Positions 11,430 through 22,680 are shown, counted from the first letter of the stretch. The stretch is 64,000 nucleotides of DNA from Saccharina japonica (GCA_008828725.1 MEHQ01000469.1:77962-141961), one strand, 5' to 3'. Made by a program: numbers and translations. The notes: a model not told the origin generated them from the letters alone.

Positions 11430-12180
11430 TTTTTGAAGAGATATGTGTTCAACCCCTATGGAAACAAGCTTCATAAACGTTTCGAAACCCCAAAACCCGG
11501 CGGCATCACATGGCTTCATTCTCGCTTACTGCCACAATCCACGAAGCGCTTGTCGCTGGTAGCACTGGCGGCAAGCAAGTACAGACGAGACACACATTTT
11601 TGTCGCCTATAGCTCTGAACACGTGAGAGGAATGAGTCGAAATGCCGCCGGTGAGCCGTGGACGCCTATGTCGACGATTCGGAAGACAACTGAATGAGTG
11701 CCCTTCCAGAAATCCGAACCCTTTTTCGAACATGGACGAGACCGGAGAGCTAGAGAGGACAGCACTCTCTCTGTGAACCAGATGACCAGCGGCAGCGAGG
11801 ATGCCAGCTATCCCAAGGTGAGAGTACGCGATTGGAAGGTTTTCATGTGGGCGGGCAGCACATCATAGCTTGGAGCAGACCGCGTCATATTTAGCCCCCC
11901 CAGTCCCTCATCTGTTGCGTCGTATCGTCGTATCACGTACCAGGTACGTACGTACCCGGGGATCACGCTTTTCGTACGTCTGATCAGCGATCGCTCATAC
12001 GTACCCAACCAGAGCGATGCTACAAGACTTCAGCCTCGCCACCTACTGCTCTATCTCGTGTTAGACCCGCACCAGCAATGAGATCACCCCTACGCTCTTC
12101 ATTTTGTGATGGCCTGTTGCTGTACCTGTGGTACAAGTATATAATTTGAAATTTGGTACCCGACCGCGTAAAATTTAAAT
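11430..12180. other. No gene seen
   Basis: Interior of the 5.3-kb element. The short frames have no recognisable domain or splice context. Confidence 0.5.
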
Positions 12181-12480
12181 ACTCAACGGTCTGTACTTTG
12201 AACTACCGGTATGAATTTTGAGCTGTATCATACCGGTACCTGGTACTGCTGTACTGCAGTACGAGGTACTGGTGTACTGCAGTACGAGGTACTGCTGTAG
12301 TGCTGCACGAGGTACTGCTGTACTGCTGCACGAGGTATACTGCTGAACTGCTGTACGAGGTACTGCTGTACAAGTACGTACGTCGTACACAGCAGTACCA
12401 GTAGGTACTATACTCGTAGTACTGATGTACGTGTTGTTACAATGTAGTCGTATACGATAGCATATTTCGTACACATGGCA
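12180..12480. repeat. GTACTGCTGTACGAGG simple-repeat tract
   Basis: Repeated 15-20 bp strings of the form GTACTGCTGTACTGCAGTACGAG. Related scattered copies occur near 20,140 and 41,280. Confidence 0.7.
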
Positions 12481-12633
12481 TACCTGGTCTTATAGCTGCT
12501 CTTACCGGTACCGAGCGAAGGGCAGTCCAGCCGCCGCAGCGAAACAATTGTGCACGAGTCCTCAATGTGGAGCTGGTGCAAGGGTTTTACTTTCGGCGTT
12601 GTACTATACGTATTGTCCTACAGCAGTACACTA

Positions 12634-12798
12634 CCGGCCCTCTCATAAGAAAGTGCCCCACAAGAAACTCAGCCTAAACATTACGGGGGAAATAAGAAAG
12701 TCGACAGCTATTATACTGAAGTTAGTGTTGGGCACACCCCTTCCTCAAATAAGAAAGTCAGCCTAAGCCCGATTTCTGGTTTCTTATGAGCGGGCCGG
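12634..12798. mobile_element. 165-bp TA-flanked MITE
   Basis: Inverted ends CCGGCCCTCTCATAAGAAA and its partner differ at one base. TA lies at 12632-12633 and 12799-12800. An inner repeat, AAATAAGAAAGTC, occurs twice. A TA target and small size fit a Tc1/mariner-type (Stowaway-like) MITE. Confidence 0.7.
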
Positions 12799-12960
12799 TA
12801 CTGTATAGTAGCACCGCAAGACTGCAGTACTGCTGTACGAGTACCCGCACAAATTTTAATACGCACTACAGTTTACCTGGTATCACTTGAAAATATCACC
12901 GAAACACTTCTTAGCAGCACGTATTCATACGTCACCAGTATGTACAGCCAGTGGTACCAC

Positions 12961-13030
12961 ACCAGAGAGTGACCGAAACCAACGTTATATATCTACAAAG
13001 GGAACTCGTTTGTTTCGGTCACTGTCTGGT
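12961..13030. repeat. 24-bp stem hairpin
   Basis: Arms 12961-12984 and 13007-13030 pair at 22 of 24 positions around a 22-base loop and contain GTGACCGAAAC and its complement. It may be a tiny element or just a structured tract. Confidence 0.7.
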
Positions 13031-13039
13031 GTATATAGC

Positions 13040-14920
13040 AGCAGTTACAAGACGACGGGTTACGTTTCGTGATTTTTATTTTCCATATTTTTGTTTTCGA
13101 CATTCACCGTCAATCCAAGACATACCTCGAATACACGCAACTCGTCCTTCGGCCTTCATTCCGTTTTAGGATACCGGAAACGGGGTGTTAAAACAAAAGG
13201 CTGCTGTTTAATCTCCTCATCCCGACGACGTCGTATTCCCTGCGTGCGTAGATGTTTGTTTCAAGCTTGCATCGAGAGTGACAACCACCCCGTCGACGTA
13301 AAAATATGGCATACTGTTTTTTAATCATCCTCTTTACGCGTCGGCTACATATGCGCGTTGTAATTTGTTTTACTGTAGGTGTGGCAGATGCCGTGTCTGT
13401 TCGCATTCAAGAAAGGTCGGCTCGCGTTCAACCTTCTAATAACACGTGCTACCTACACCGCCGAAGGGGCGAACGCCATGTGGTACATATCTGCCGCTGT
13501 CTCCGCCCGTATCTCCTCGGTGAGTGCCTCCGGCCACCATTGCTGTAGTTGACCACTGTGTTGGAGTTTGTATTTTAACCATGTACTCGATATCTAAAGC
13601 TACGCAGCGAGAGATCATCTGCCAAAAGTGGGAATCTCCGCATCCTTGTTGAAACCTACCATATGCCAGTTGTGCAAGGCGCGACGGCCCAACTCAATTC
13701 CCGAGACATTATCCTAAACGCCAACTGTGTACGCTTGATGGCAACGGCACGCATTCGACCTGTCTCTCATGGAATGCACCATATTGCAGGCAATACCGAC
13801 GACGACGAGCAACAGCCGTCGATCGACGGCGACGGCAGGTTGATCAACAAGAGCTTATAGAAGACGGGGTGGCCCCGTCGACAAACACGGACGAAAGACA
13901 TCATCAACAGGCGCGAGGAGCAGCAATATTGCCGGCTACAACGCAGACGACTGTTGCGACGACCATACCGCGAGCCTGGTGGAGGAAACCTCCACTCGCA
14001 GGGGGGGGGGGGGGGTAGATAACTAGGGCGTGTGTGTTTTCTATCTATTTGGTTGCATTTATAGGCGCTGTTCCCATTTTCATTGGTGGTAGAGGTGTTA
14101 ATCATTTAGGTGGGATGACTGTTGTGATATGTAGTGGCTGTGCCATTTGCGTGTGGTTGCAGTGACCGCAGGGTGTGTCGTTCAAAGCTGCTTGGCTGGC
14201 ACAGGTTGCCAATGCTATTCCCTCTCTTGTGTTCGACTGATGATACCGTCCTCAGTTTCGTATTATGGGCAGTTGAACAGAGTTGAATGCTGTAAATTTC
14301 AGAGTCCGTGTCTATATATCTTGCTGCTGCCTTCAATTACAAATATTCAATGACCGAAAGCCGAAGACATGGCGGTTGATAAATAATGAATGGCATATGA
14401 TGCTCGTGTAACCACATGTAGGAACTTGTTATGTTCTTGCCTTATTGTGTCGCGTTGTGTAAGGTATACTTTATCGGACGGAGGCAAAGGTTTTCCCGAA
14501 GCATACGCACGTAGATTAATTAAACAGGGCTCCAACCGTAAGCAGAGAGGAGCGCAAGGGGTACGGTAGGCAGCGACCACACCGTACGGTCGACATACTG
14601 CTGTACTACAGTATGTACAACATTATATGCTCGCAACTGTGGTGTCTGTTTGGCGCAGCAAACTCTCTAAAGGTGTATCAGAGATATAACATGTGTTAGA
14701 ACTGTCCCCACAGGATCAGTTGGGCTGAGCAAACATGTACTGTAGTAGAGAAATAAATTAAATAAATTAAAGCAATAGCAATAGGTTTACTGTTCCCACA
14801 TACATATGCATGCGGGAGGAGCGTGTTACTATCAGTGTCCTGTGGCGGTTCACCGTCTAAACCCACTGGATGCCGGTGTGGTGGGTGCGGATTGAAAGGC
14901 GCTGTAGGGTCACCCTTTTG
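13040..14920. other. No gene supported; interior of the 5.3-kb element
   Basis: Several frames of 60-110 codons overlap on both strands without shared domains. A run of about 15 G lies near 14,000. No transposase catalytic motif was recognised. Confidence 0.45.
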
Positions 14921-14924
14921 TGAA

Positions 14925-15260
14925 CACCCTCCAGCGGGTACGGTTCCATACCCCCTCCAGAGGGGTTTGGGGGGTGCAGTCAGCCTCCAGAGGGTGTGCG
15001 CCCAAACACTCTGGACGTCGGTGTGGTGGGTTTTATTTTTACCACACGATAGGGTCGATATTATTTGGACACCCTCCAGAGGGAACGATGCCATACCCTC
15101 CAGAGGGTGTTGATATATGACATTGGCCTCCAGCGCGTACGCGGCCGAACCCTCTGCACGTCCGTGTGGAGTGTCTAGAATTTACCACACGGCAGGGTCC
15201 GAAATTTGTGAGCGCCCTCTGGAGGGAAGGATTAATCGCCCTCCAGCGGGTGCCGCGGGG
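14925..15260. repeat. CCTCCAGAGGG motif cluster, right
   Basis: About eight copies of CCTCCAGAGGG or CCTCCAGCGGG next to the right end, mirroring the left cluster. Confidence 0.85.
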
Positions 15261-15468
15261 TAGCCAAGTGGCCACGTGTGTACGCAGCAAGCAAGCAGCA
15301 GCGATCGATGAGTTGGGTGGTGACACAGCGACGTTGCTTCGCGCCCGAGGCGCAGCCGGCGATCGGTGAGCCTCTCCGTCGCCAAACTGCAGTCGGCTGG
15401 CGCGGGCTCGGGCCTAGAGACGAAGGGAAGCGCACTCGGCGCGCGCCTCGCCGTACTCGGAGATTTTA

Positions 15469-15490
15469 CAGCAGCAGCAGCAGCAGCAGT
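15469..15490. repeat. (CAG)n microsatellite
   Basis: A run of about seven CAG units inside the Harbinger-like element. The sibling has a matching run on the opposite strand at 39243-39274. Confidence 0.9.
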
Positions 15491-15879
15491 ACAGTACACA
15501 GAGTCAACGCTCGGATGCTTCGTTGTGTCAAAATACAAAATACCAAGACAGGTCGGCTCGAGCGCACTCGGCGCGTCGCCGCCAGACCAGAGGCAGCCAG
15601 CGTGGCTTCGAACGCTTGGGTTCTATGCCCAGTACAGCGCACTCGGCGCGTCTCTTCGCGGCGCCAAACCACAGCAACAACAACAGCAGTTGGTCTTGCC
15701 GTTTGCTCAAATATCTGCACGTATGATACAACAAATCCTTGTTTTCTCGCATAAGATGTTCGTGGTATGCGGTAGCTTGATACGGTCGGCGGATATGTTT
15801 GGGGGTTTCATATATTCTGGGGTTTTGTATTATGTGTCGGGGCATTATTTAATATGCCTCGTGCCTGGAGGGATGAAGC

Positions 15880-16476
15880 TAGGCCCTGACCCATTTGGTG
15901 GGCATGGCGATTGACATAATTGGCTCTATGTACCATAAGCAAAGCCATAGGCTGGAGTGGGCACGTGCCATTAGGATTGTGGGCACAGGGGGTGGCAAAA
16001 CAAGATAAAATAGGCCATGGGCAGCTTATGCCACCCCTTTTTTTGGCGTTGGGTTCGTTGAAAGCCCGGGCTAGGTGCCCAGCCGGCATCGGGAACTTCG
16101 CCGAATACTTAAACAGCATCAAATCGGTTGACTTATATGCATACGATTCAGCATTTCAGCAGTTGGTTTATGTTCACACACCCCGCTTATGCGTTTAAAT
16201 ACACCCTAAAACACAAAGAAGTCTTAAACGCATTCCGTATACCCACACTGTGGAAAAATGGCCAAACCCTGGAGCCATAGTTCGCTCTTTTGCGCAAAAC
16301 CGACCAATACCTCGTGAACGCCCACCAAAAAGATGGCTTATGGCTACCAAAACCTAAGCCAAAACTGTCGAAAAATGGCCAAGCCCTGGTGCCATAGTTG
16401 GCTTGTTTGGACTCGTGCCATTCCGAAAAAGTGGGCACGAAAGAAAAATAAAAAACACCAAATGGGTCAGGGCCTA
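15880..16476. mobile_element. 597-bp hAT-like MITE
   Basis: The ends begin TAGGCCCTGACCCATTTGG and are perfect inverted copies over about 21 bp. An exact 8-bp duplication, GATGAAGC, flanks it (15872-15879 and 16477-16484). An 8-bp target and ends starting TAGG fit the hAT superfamily. No transposase is present. It is nested in the right arm of the 7.1-kb element. Confidence 0.8.
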
Positions 16477-16867
16477 GATGAAGCTGGTCCTGCGGGATCA
16501 GTCGCTGATGCTAAGATACGACCCGGACCATGATACGAAGATACTGTCCATATATATGTGAGAGTGGAGCGTGACGGAAGGGTACGGCTCACTTCTGTGT
16601 GGTTTATGTCTGTGGAGCCTTTGACGACAGGTACTGTGCTCCTTTTGTGTGGGTGTGTTCGAGAGTCTGCCACGACCAGGTGGGCTCCGTGTATAATATC
16701 AGGTGCCTCCTCGCCTACGCCATAGCGGCACACCACGTGGTTGCAGAGAACACGTTTGACAGCAAGCGTTCACAAACAGAAGACTGTTTCGATTTTCGAA
16801 CTAAGTCGCTGAAAAATCGATCAGACCATAATCTGAAGCTCAAAATCGAACCGCATAGGAAACGGCC

Positions 16868-17037
16868 TAAGAGTACAACTATTATATACCCACACGGAAT
16901 ATCTGTGAGTTCTGTACACATGTGAAACAATACCCGGAACTTCTGTGAGTTCTGTAACACTTTCATACCCGTACCCAGAACTTCTGTAAGTTCTGTAACA
17001 CTCCCATACCCGTACGCTGAATCCACACACCCTACAG
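16868..17037. repeat. Minisatellite block 2, right part
   Basis: Three further GAACTTCTGTGAGTTCTGTA-type units continue the array cut by the 7.1-kb element. Confidence 0.8.
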
Positions 17038-17039
17038 AA

Positions 17040-17535
17040 CCTAACCTTGAAACTTTCCTTTCTACCCGTCGACCTCCAGCACACCCAGTGTCCGTGCCGA
17101 TTCTTCATCCTAAAAATATACCAGTTATGTGGTGACTACGACACAGAGATACTACACTCAGTGCAGTAAGCAGAGCAGACAATGCAATGCCATATACGTA
17201 CGACAGGCAAGACCTGCCCTGCTAGCAATCCAGGTACATGAAAGAGAAAACAGAGAAACAAAAGCGAAAAGGCAAAACAAAATAATAAAAGTAAACATAG
17301 TAAAGTAAATTGACTTCCAAACAACCACACAAAAGCATGACAAAAAAAAAAGGTGTCGTGCTTCTCCCAGACAGAGGAGATGCGACAGATAATGTAATCA
17401 AAATAAATTCAACGAAATGAAACTGGACTGAAAAACAGCGCAAACAGAGCAAGACTAAGACCGACAGGAAAGGACAGGCAGCCGGAGCACACCAAAAGCA
17501 CCTTCCAGGCAGCCGAGGCAGCTTTGTGCCCGTAG
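17040..17535. other. No gene seen
   Basis: A-rich on the + strand around 17,230-17,440. No feature is recognised apart from short frames. Confidence 0.5.
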
Positions 17536-17539
17536 TACA

Positions 17540-17720
17540 GACAGGTTGTACCAGCTGTCGGTTTGTTACCTACCCTGTCTACCGTCTCCTTCCTGCTCTT
17601 GTCCGACACAGTTTCTCTACGACCCCCCCCCCCTCCGTCTCACTTCCCTTGGGCGCCACCCATACCACGGATACGTGGCGCTTCCTACTCAGCATCGTTT
17701 CGTTTTCGTGCCACACACGA
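17540..17720 (-). mobile_element. LINE 3' end fragment
   Basis: This matches the 3' part of the LINE at 18480-19802 in the same order, for example TTCCTTAC/TTCTCTAC, the run of C and CTACTCAG.CG. Only the tail is left. Confidence 0.6.
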
Positions 17721-17819
17721 GAGTCCAGGAAACAGAAGGGGAAATAACAAAAACAAAATAAATACGTACGTAGCTAAGCCATCAAAGAAAAAACTATAAA
17801 AATACGGAGGGACAGCCGG

Positions 17820-18146
17820 TCGCCCCAGTGGCCTAGCAGATAACCACGAGGCCTGTTACCGTCAAGGTCGCCAGTTCGAGCCCCGCCGAGTGCTGCTCGT
17901 AGGGACTTTTCTTGCAAAGCAATATATCCACTAGCGGAAAGCGCGAGAGCGTAAGTTAGCAAAATTATATGAAAATCGACGAGCGTTGGGAAAGTTGGAC
18001 CCTCTGCACGATAAAAAACAAGGCCAAAACCGTAGTGGGGGAGGAGGGAAAGGAGCCTACTTTGTGACCCCGGAGCTGAGTTACGACTAGGGAGGGAGAA
18101 AGACGGAAATACGAAGATAATGAATGGGATGAAAAAAACAAAGAGA
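17820..18146 (+). mobile_element. SINE copy 2
   Basis: The tRNA-like head is 17822-17893, with an A-box-like CAGTGGCCTAGCAGATAACC and a B-box-like CCAGTTCGAGCCCC. The body with AATCGACGAGCGTTGGG and tail with CCTACTTTGTGACCCCGG match the other copies. It ends in ATGAATGGGATGA and an A-rich stretch. The head is a different tRNA type from copies 1 and 3. Confidence 0.8.
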
Positions 18147-18149
18147 GAG

Positions 18150-18478
18150 AGAGACAGAAAGACAAAAAGCGACCACGGCAAAAAATACAAATAATGCGAA
18201 GGGCTGTACCATCGCTGTCGTGCGCCCCTGGAGAATCTACGGCAGGCAGTACGCCAAGCAAATACATAAACAAATGAAGGAAAGTAAAGACTACCAAAAG
18301 TATCCGAGGAAAAGCGCGGAGCTCGCCATTCACCAAGCCAGGTAGTACTTCTTCCTTATCACACGCATAGGAACGAGAGTAGCACTGAACCTAAATAAAA
18401 ATAAAAACACAATAAGGCCGCGTTCGAAGCAGCTACGGAGGTGCGCGGCACGGGTAGTCTAGACGGGACTTACTAGTC
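18150..18478. other. No gene seen
   Basis: Between a SINE tail and the LINE 3' end. Nothing recognised. Confidence 0.5.
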
Positions 18479-18479
18479 A

Positions 18480-19802
18480 GCCTGGTACCTTGCTACCTTG
18501 TCGGGTGTCTCCCTCCTGTTCTCATCAACCGCAGTTTCCTTACGACTGTCGCCCCCCCTACCCATTCCCATGTACACCCCCCGCAACGGATGCGTAGCGC
18601 TGTCTACTCAGTTCCGCCTCGTCCTTGTGCACCGGACCATGAACTGGTCAGCCGCTTCGAGGACCCCCCTGTACCACTTGCCCACCTTAGTTGCTGCAAC
18701 GGTCCACACTGCGGTCTCTACTCCAAACACCAACGGGGACTGTGGCGTTGACCCCTCGGTGGCTCGAATCACCTTGAGGTCTTCAGCAAGGCATTTCTGC
18801 CAAGTCTTTGGTTGTCCGCCCGGTCTGCGTCCCTACCCACCCGTCATTGTCCCGAACATCACCCGACTGGGTAGTCGCCCCTTGTGTTGCCGTGCCACGG
18901 CCCCCGCAAAGAACAGCCGTCGTTTACAGATCGTTGTTTCGATGCTCTCGCATCGTGGCTGCTTGAGAGCCTTCGCGTACGAGAGGGTTCTATAGTCGCC
19001 ACGCTGCTGACGCTGGAAGCCAATGACACGCAAGATATTCTTTTGGTGTACCGATCGGAGCCTGGCGAAGTGTTGTGCACTGAGAGTCCACGTCACACAT
19101 CCGCACATCAGAGTCTCAATCACCTCGGCTTTCCACATGCGGACTTTCAGGCTGAGTGGGGCCGTCTTCATGTCGTAAAGCTCTGGTCCGAACCGTTTGA
19201 AGCGTGCCGACATGAGACAGATCCGTTGTTCGATTTCGAGTGAAAGGTCAGCGTCTTCGTCGATAATGCCTCCGAAGTATAAGAACTTGCTCGTCTATCT
19301 ATACCTCTGACTAGCTGCTTCGATGACGAGTGGCGGAGCAGGGGGTGTCTGGTCCCGTATTCATAGGATCATCGTTTCCATCTTCGTTTCCGACACCGTG
19401 AGGCCTGCTGCTTCAAAGACAGTCACGATGGCTGTCATCATTTTAGCGAGTCCCTCCGCAGACTTTGAGACAATTCCTGAATCATCAGCGTATAGCGTAC
19501 CCCATACTGCCCTTCGCACGCATGCCAATGGCACCGCTTTTGCAACCACTACATCCTCCTTGGGGTGAACCAAGTCCCTCATGATGTCTTCGTCTTCGCT
19601 GAAGCGTACGAGAACAACGTGTACCACAGCAGCGAAGGACACGTTGAATAGCCGCGGCGACAGCACGCAGCCTTGCCGTAGCCCCTGCGTGACATTAAAC
19701 CAATCAGAGTGCTCACCATCATATGTGCGTATGCAAGCGCGCATGCCGTTGTGGAACTGGCGAATTATTATAAGGACCTTGGTTGGTATGCCAACGCATG
19801 TA
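18480..19802 (-). mobile_element. 5'-truncated LINE, reverse transcriptase remnant
   Basis: On the minus strand the frame from about 19802 to 19361 reads [18 protein letters not shown], then [16 protein letters not shown] and YADD (19483-19494), which are conserved reverse transcriptase blocks of non-LTR elements. A second frame (19213-18833) continues with MSARFKRFGPELYDMKTAP and FAGAVARQHKGRLPSRVMFG, the region downstream of the polymerase core. The two parts lie in different frames, and only the C-terminal half is present. The 5' break at 19802 abuts DNA shared with unit B, so this is a 5'-truncated insertion typical of LINEs. Insertion after the duplication is likely but not proven. Confidence 0.85.
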
Positions 19803-20371
19803 TGTACTACTTTTCTCTAAGGCAGGATTGACATCACTTTCTTCTGCAATAATAAGAATCACGTGTGGACCTAAACCCAAGTATGTGACATATTGGCGGG
19901 TACCAATAATAGGGTAGACGTGGCCGTTTTATCGCTGCTGTACTGTTGTCTACTGTGCGTTCCGGCGAGTCTTAATTACGGCGTTATACCAAGGCTTGCT
20001 CTGCTACTACTATGATAGGTGTATGCAGTGTGGGAACCAGGTAGGTAATGCAACCGATGTATTTTTCTCCCTAAATTCGTTGCGTTGCGTGTATGTCCTA
20101 CTTTGTAGCTGCATTACGAAATCATCGACACCGCGGAGCGAGGTACTGCTGTACGAGGTTGGCAGACCTTCTGACTGCAGGAATATTAAAGCTGCTGGCA
20201 AGCCGACCTCGAAGATATAACTCGAGAGTATCATACCTGGTATTTGGTATCACGATTACCCACACGGATAGTATACAATAAATATGTGCGCGTATACTAA
20301 AGCCCTCAACGGTGGGTACGCCATGTGGTAGTTCTGGAACCGAGGAGGTGCACGAGTGCGTGCTCATACTA
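19803..20371. other. Gene 5' flank shared with unit B, no gene
   Basis: It aligns with 40930-41425 and 43480-43580. It contains the GGTACTGCTGTACGAGG motif. No conserved frame was seen. Confidence 0.6.
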
Positions 20372-22680
20372 CAGTAGTAACCATCTGAGAACAATACTTT
20401 TTTTCTTTAAATAACGGTATTTGCCGTTCATTTTTTGTGGCAAGAAAAAAATTCCGAAAATATCATAATGAAGATCCACATTTCCATCTCACATATTTCG
20501 TGTTGTGCTTCAAGCTGTGGAAAAAGAGGTCAGCCCGGCATAGACAGCAACATAGGCATGGCCCAGAAGAAACACACGGCCCGATTGAGCACTTGTACCC
20601 GAAGCACTGCGGTTGGACGTACCGCAAAGGCTTGTCTCTGCTTTCTGTTTAAAATCTGCAACTGGTTGATCGAGTTTCGTTTGCCGGGAAAACTTTCACC
20701 ACCATCAGGGGGGGCTCCGCACCCGTAAACTCTTGTTGGCGTCCACCCTGGGAGCCAGGGCGAGCATTCTCCGGGAACACAATTTTGTTTAGAGGCTCGC
20801 GGCCCGCGGGGCGTGCAGTGCTCTGCCCTCGGTCCGGCCAGAAACGCGGCGGAACCTGCGTGTTGGTCGTTGCTCTTACAGCTCACGATAGTAACCGACT
20901 GACAGCTCGCCTCCGAAGCGTTTTCTGGCGCTTCAAACGGTTGGTCACACGGCCCGAGGTCACAGGGAGCACTTTGCAAGCAGCAGCGTTGCGTGGCGTG
21001 CTCTGGGGGTGGAGCACGGGCTGGTCTGCTGTTCCCGGCCGTCGGTGCTGCTTGGGGCCGTTTGGGCGTACGTATCTCTCTGGGTATACCATCACGGACG
21101 ACATCACCAAGTCTGAGAGGTGAGACCATTTGCCTCGCACAGAGTTCGCCTCGACCCCTCTACCAGAGGAGAGTCGTCGTGCAAAGTCTTAGTTGTATAC
21201 CTCCTTCCTAGCTCGAGCACGAGTAGGCTGCGCATCTACAGCAGTATGTAATCATCAGCGTCCAAAAAAAACCCAGCTGATTCTATAAAAAAAAGAAAAA
21301 AAACAACATGCCTCCGGCGATTTGCCTGCTCGTACGTACAAGTACGTGTGGTTTGATGCGATCTTGTCTTTTTTCTTTGGAACAGGTCGTGCGTGTGCCG
21401 CGTGCTCATCACAACAGCAGCAACACAACATGTTGCCTTTTGTATTGCAGATCTCTTCCTCTCATTGATATGCCCTCGCCCAACCAAAACTAAAAAAGAA
21501 AGGCACTGCCTTCATGCAATATTTGAGCAGTACTGCTGCTGTAGACTACGGCACACAGTACGCATACAACAATAAGTATGCTCTTGTGTGTGTGGATGCA
21601 CGTGTGTATGTGGATATGTATGCTGTTTTTTTCAGGGTACTCGACGGTAACGTTCTTCAGGCGCTCGCTACAGTATAACGAGGCGGTAAGGGAATGCGCT
21701 ACCACACGTACTTGTACGTACGAGCAGGCAAATCGCCGGAGGCATGTTGTTTTTTTCTTTTTTTTATAGAATCAGCTGGGTTTTGTTTGGTCGCTGATGA
21801 TTACATACTGCTGTAGATGCGCAGCCTACTCGTGCTCGAGCTAGGAAGGAGGTATACAACTAAGACTTTGCACGACGACTCTCCTCTGGTAGAGGGGTCG
21901 AGGCGAACTCTGTGCGAGGCAAATGGTCTCACCTCTCAGACTTGGTGATGTCGTCCGTGATGGTATACCCAGAGAGATACGTACGCCCAAACGGCCCCAA
22001 GCAGCACCGACGGCCGGGAACAGCAGACCAGCCCGTGCTCCGCCCCCAGAGCACGCCACGCAACGCTGCTGCTTGCAAAGTGCTCCCTGTGACCTCGGGC
22101 CGTGTGACCAACCGTTTGAAGCGCCAGAAAACGCTTCGGAGGCGAGCTGTCAGTCGGTTACTATCGTGAGCTGTAAGAGCAACGACCAACACGCAGGTTC
22201 CGCCGCGTTTCTGGCCGGACCGAGGGCAGAGCACTGCACGCCCCGCGGGCCGCGAGCCTCTAAACAAAATTGTGTTCCCGGAGAATGCTCGCCCTGGCTC
22301 CCAGGGTGGACGCCAACAAGAGTTTACGGGTGCGGAGCCCCCCCTGATGGTGGTGAAAGTTTTCCCGGCAAACGAAACTCGATCAACCAGTTGCAGATTT
22401 TAAACAGAAAGCAGAGACAAGCCTTTGCGGTACGTCCAACCGCAGTGCTTCGGGTACAAGTGCTCAATCGGGCCGTGTGTTTCTTCTGGGCCATGCCTAT
22501 GTTGCTGTCTATGCCGGGCTGACCTCTTTTTCCACAGCTTGAAGCACAACACGAAATATGTGAGATGGAAATGTGGATCTTCATTTTGATATTTTCGGAA
22601 TTTTTTTCTTGCCACAAAAAATGAACGGCAAATACCGTTATTTAAAGAAAAAAAGTATTGTTCTCAGATGGTTACTACTG
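20372..22680. mobile_element. 2.3-kb foldback element with 980-bp arms and TA target
   Basis: The left arm (20372-21351) and right arm (21702-22680) are inverted copies that differ at only a handful of bases in what I compared. A 350-bp unique spacer separates them. The ends begin CAGTAGTAACCATCTGAGAA. TA lies at 20370-20371 and 22681-22682. Unit B has the empty site near 43,585, with sequence running straight across one TA. A TA target and CAGT ends resemble Tc1/mariner, but arms this long are unusual. Open frames of 199 and 112 codons occur in both arms because the arms are copies; I do not treat them as genes. Confidence 0.85.

Larger units (their letters stand above)
9991..15280. mobile_element. 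5.3-kb nested element with CTCCAGAGG subterminal repeat clusters
   Basis: The terminal inverted repeats, CACACGTGGCCASTTGGC and on to about 24 bp, match at all but one base. TA lies outside both ends (9989-9990, 15281-15282). Just inside each end is a cluster of palindromic CCTCYAGAGG motifs (10010-10630 and 14925-15260), the layout of subterminal transposase-binding repeats in CACTA/En-Spm and hAT elements. The interior has other small elements and no convincing transposase. The superfamily is uncertain: the ends start CAC, but the target looks like 2 bp. Confidence 0.65.
9763..16867. mobile_element. 7.1-kb TAA-flanked composite element (PIF/Harbinger-like) with nested insertions
   Basis: Inverted ends of about 40 bp begin GGCCGTTTCCYATGCGGTTC. 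TAA lies at 9760-9762 and 16868-16870, and the minisatellite on the two sides reads as one array across the junction. Without the nested 5.3-kb and 597-bp elements about 1.2 kb remains, close to its sibling at 38331-39826. Next to the left end is a long hairpin (about 9870-9958). The right part carries a (CAG)n tract and repeated CGCACTCGGCGCG strings also found in the sibling. I see no transposase, so it is probably non-autonomous. Confidence 0.75.
6196..19802. other. 13.6-kb transposon-rich interval found only in unit A
   Basis: Unit B runs straight from the match of about 6190 to the match of about 19,805, at 40,915-40,935. This block holds minisatellites, several inverted-repeat elements, two SINEs and two LINE fragments. 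Insertion in A is likelier than deletion in B, because nearly all of it is recognisable as repeats. Confidence 0.75.

Noticed and set aside
10010-15260. CRISPR-like array from the regularly recurring CTCCAGAGG motifs
   Set aside because: Motifs are about 10 bp and unevenly spaced, with no constant-length spacers, and sit at transposon ends in a eukaryotic context.
15278-15914. Open frames with glutamine runs and SALGA repeats (and the mirror frames at 38,850-39,400)
   Set aside because: They come from a (CAG)n tract and CGCACTCGGCGCG repeats in a non-coding transposon and stay open in several frames at once.
20530-22522. 199- and 112-codon open frames repeated in the two arms of the foldback element
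   Set aside because: They exist twice only because the arms are inverted copies. They overlap on both strands and have no recognisable domain or splice context.
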